Below are positions 4,415 through 5,084 of a stretch of DNA of 5,084 nucleotides, piece after piece; position 1 is the stretch's first letter; each line of letters begins with the position of its first letter. The notes under the pieces were generated by a model. That model had not been told where the DNA came from and did not search any database. It worked only from the letters and a program-made list of their open reading frames with translations. Made by a program: the position numbers and the translations under genes. The stretch comes from Erysipelotrichaceae bacterium (GTDB taxonomy: Bacteria; Bacillota_I; Bacilli_A; Erysipelotrichales; Erysipelotrichaceae), in contig JAILBD010000143.1 of NCBI GenBank assembly GCA_024681275.1, positions 1 to 5,084 of the forward strand, given 5' to 3'.

Positions 4415-5084
4415 ACAGGACAGCGATCGTGACAGGCGGAAGTTCCGGCATAGGCAGGCAGACTGCCCTTTGCCTGAAAGAGATGGGCTATGATGTTTTT
4501 GAATTCTCGAGATCGGGAAAAGAGGAAGGCGGCATCTTTCATATCGGCTGTGATGTGACAGTGCCTGAGCAGGTCTCTGAGGCGGTGAAGGAAGTCGCCG
4601 AAAGACAGGGCAGGATCGATCTGGTGGTCAACTGCGCCGGTTTCGGGATCTCAGGGGCACTTGAATATACGGATATCGCCGATGCGAAGAGACAGTTCGA
4701 TGTGAATCTCTTCGGTCTCTGCGAGGTCAACAGGAACTGCATCCCGCATCTGAAGATGAGCAAGGGCAGGATCATAAACATCTCCTCGGTCGCCGCTCTG
4801 GCGGCCATCCCTTTCCAGGCTTGTTATTCCGCCTGCAAGGCGGCAGTCAATTCCTACACCCTGGCTCTGGCGAATGAACTGAGGCCTTTCGGTGTGAGCG
4901 TCTGCGCGGTCATGCCTGGCGACACGTCGACCGGTTTTACGGCGGCCAGAAAGAAGGATGTCAGCGGGGATGAGGAATACGGAGGAAGGATCTCCGCTTC
5001 GGTGAAAAAAATGGAGAAGGATGAGCAGTCGGGTGCCAGCGCGAAGAGCGCGGCAGACTTTATCTGCCGGATCGCAGCAAAAAA
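4411..5084 (+). CDS. Short-chain dehydrogenase/reductase, 3' truncated by window end
   Basis: 224 codons are visible with no stop; classical SDRs are about 250-280 residues, so perhaps 30-60 are missing. The Rossmann fold begins immediately with the nucleotide motif T-G-G-S-S-G-I-G at 8-15. Strand 2 ends F-S-R-S, and Arg34 there favours NADP(H) over NAD(H). Next come C-D-V-T at 47-50 (D48 near adenine), N-C-A-G at 74-77 (normally N-N-A-G), the structural N99, and the catalytic S126, Y139 and K143 in Y-S-A-C-K. The M-P-G motif at 168-170 follows. All four catalytic residues are present, so it should be an active cytosolic oxidoreductase. The substrate cannot be read from the sequence. It lies 36 nt after the phosphoesterase with no terminator between, so it is probably in the same operon. 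Cysteine content (nine residues) is high for an SDR. Confidence 0.9.
   Translation, partial: MNRTAIVTGGSSGIGRQTALCLKEMGYDVFEFSRSGKEEGGIFHIGCDVTVPEQVSEAVKEVAERQGRIDLVVNCAGFGISGALEYTDIADAKRQFDVNLFGLCEVNRNCIPHLKMSKGRIINISSVAALAAIPFQACYSACKAAVNSYTLALANELRPFGVSVCAVMPGDTSTGFTAARKKDVSGDEEYGGRISASVKKMEKDEQSGASAKSAADFICRIAAK

Noticed and set aside
4539..4808. Minus-strand ORF opposite the SDR gene
   Set aside because: Shadow: the plus-strand frame carries the complete SDR active site and is open to the window end.

Overview
The window looks like chromosomal DNA of a Bacillota (Firmicutes) bacterium, most likely an anaerobe of the Erysipelotrichia/Clostridia type. This is an inference. It rests on strong AGGAGG-like ribosome sites, TATAAT-type promoters, a PadR regulator overlapping a HAAS/DUF1700 gene, and a signal-less BMP-domain protein of a type I associate with these classes. 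G+C is roughly half by eye. No insertion sequence, phage gene, tRNA, rRNA or CRISPR array was seen.

Layout. (1) 32-1250, plus strand: a two-gene unit of a small PadR-family repressor and, overlapping it by 20 nt with a GTG start, a HAAS (DUF1700) protein whose C-terminal half is a DUF4097-type beta-solenoid carrying six V-S-G-D repeats. The usual transmembrane segment between the two halves appears to be missing. (2) 1262-1290: a hairpin terminator between two converging genes. (3) 1291-1710, minus strand: a single-gene PPC/DUF296 protein. (4) 1711-1813: a short divergent intergenic region with a 12-bp AT palindrome containing TATAAT on both strands. (5) 1814 to the window end, plus strand: an apparent operon of a 638-residue cytoplasmic protein (ParB-like segment plus a BMP ligand-binding domain), a calcineurin-type metallophosphoesterase overlapping it by ATGA, and a short-chain dehydrogenase/reductase cut off by the window end.

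How they may work together. PadR-HAAS pairs are usually a repressor and its signalling partner, often tied to cell-envelope stress or transport; here the partner looks soluble. In the second operon, the tight coupling of the BMP/ParB-like protein to the phosphoesterase suggests a shared pathway. BMP domains of the PnrA type bind nucleosides, so an intracellular nucleoside- or nucleotide-related role is the simplest hypothesis, but nothing in the sequence proves a ligand or substrate. This three-gene operon is the best candidate here for an undescribed system. A near-identical AT-rich element lies upstream of padR and in the divergent intergenic region, which raises the possibility of common control by the PadR protein.
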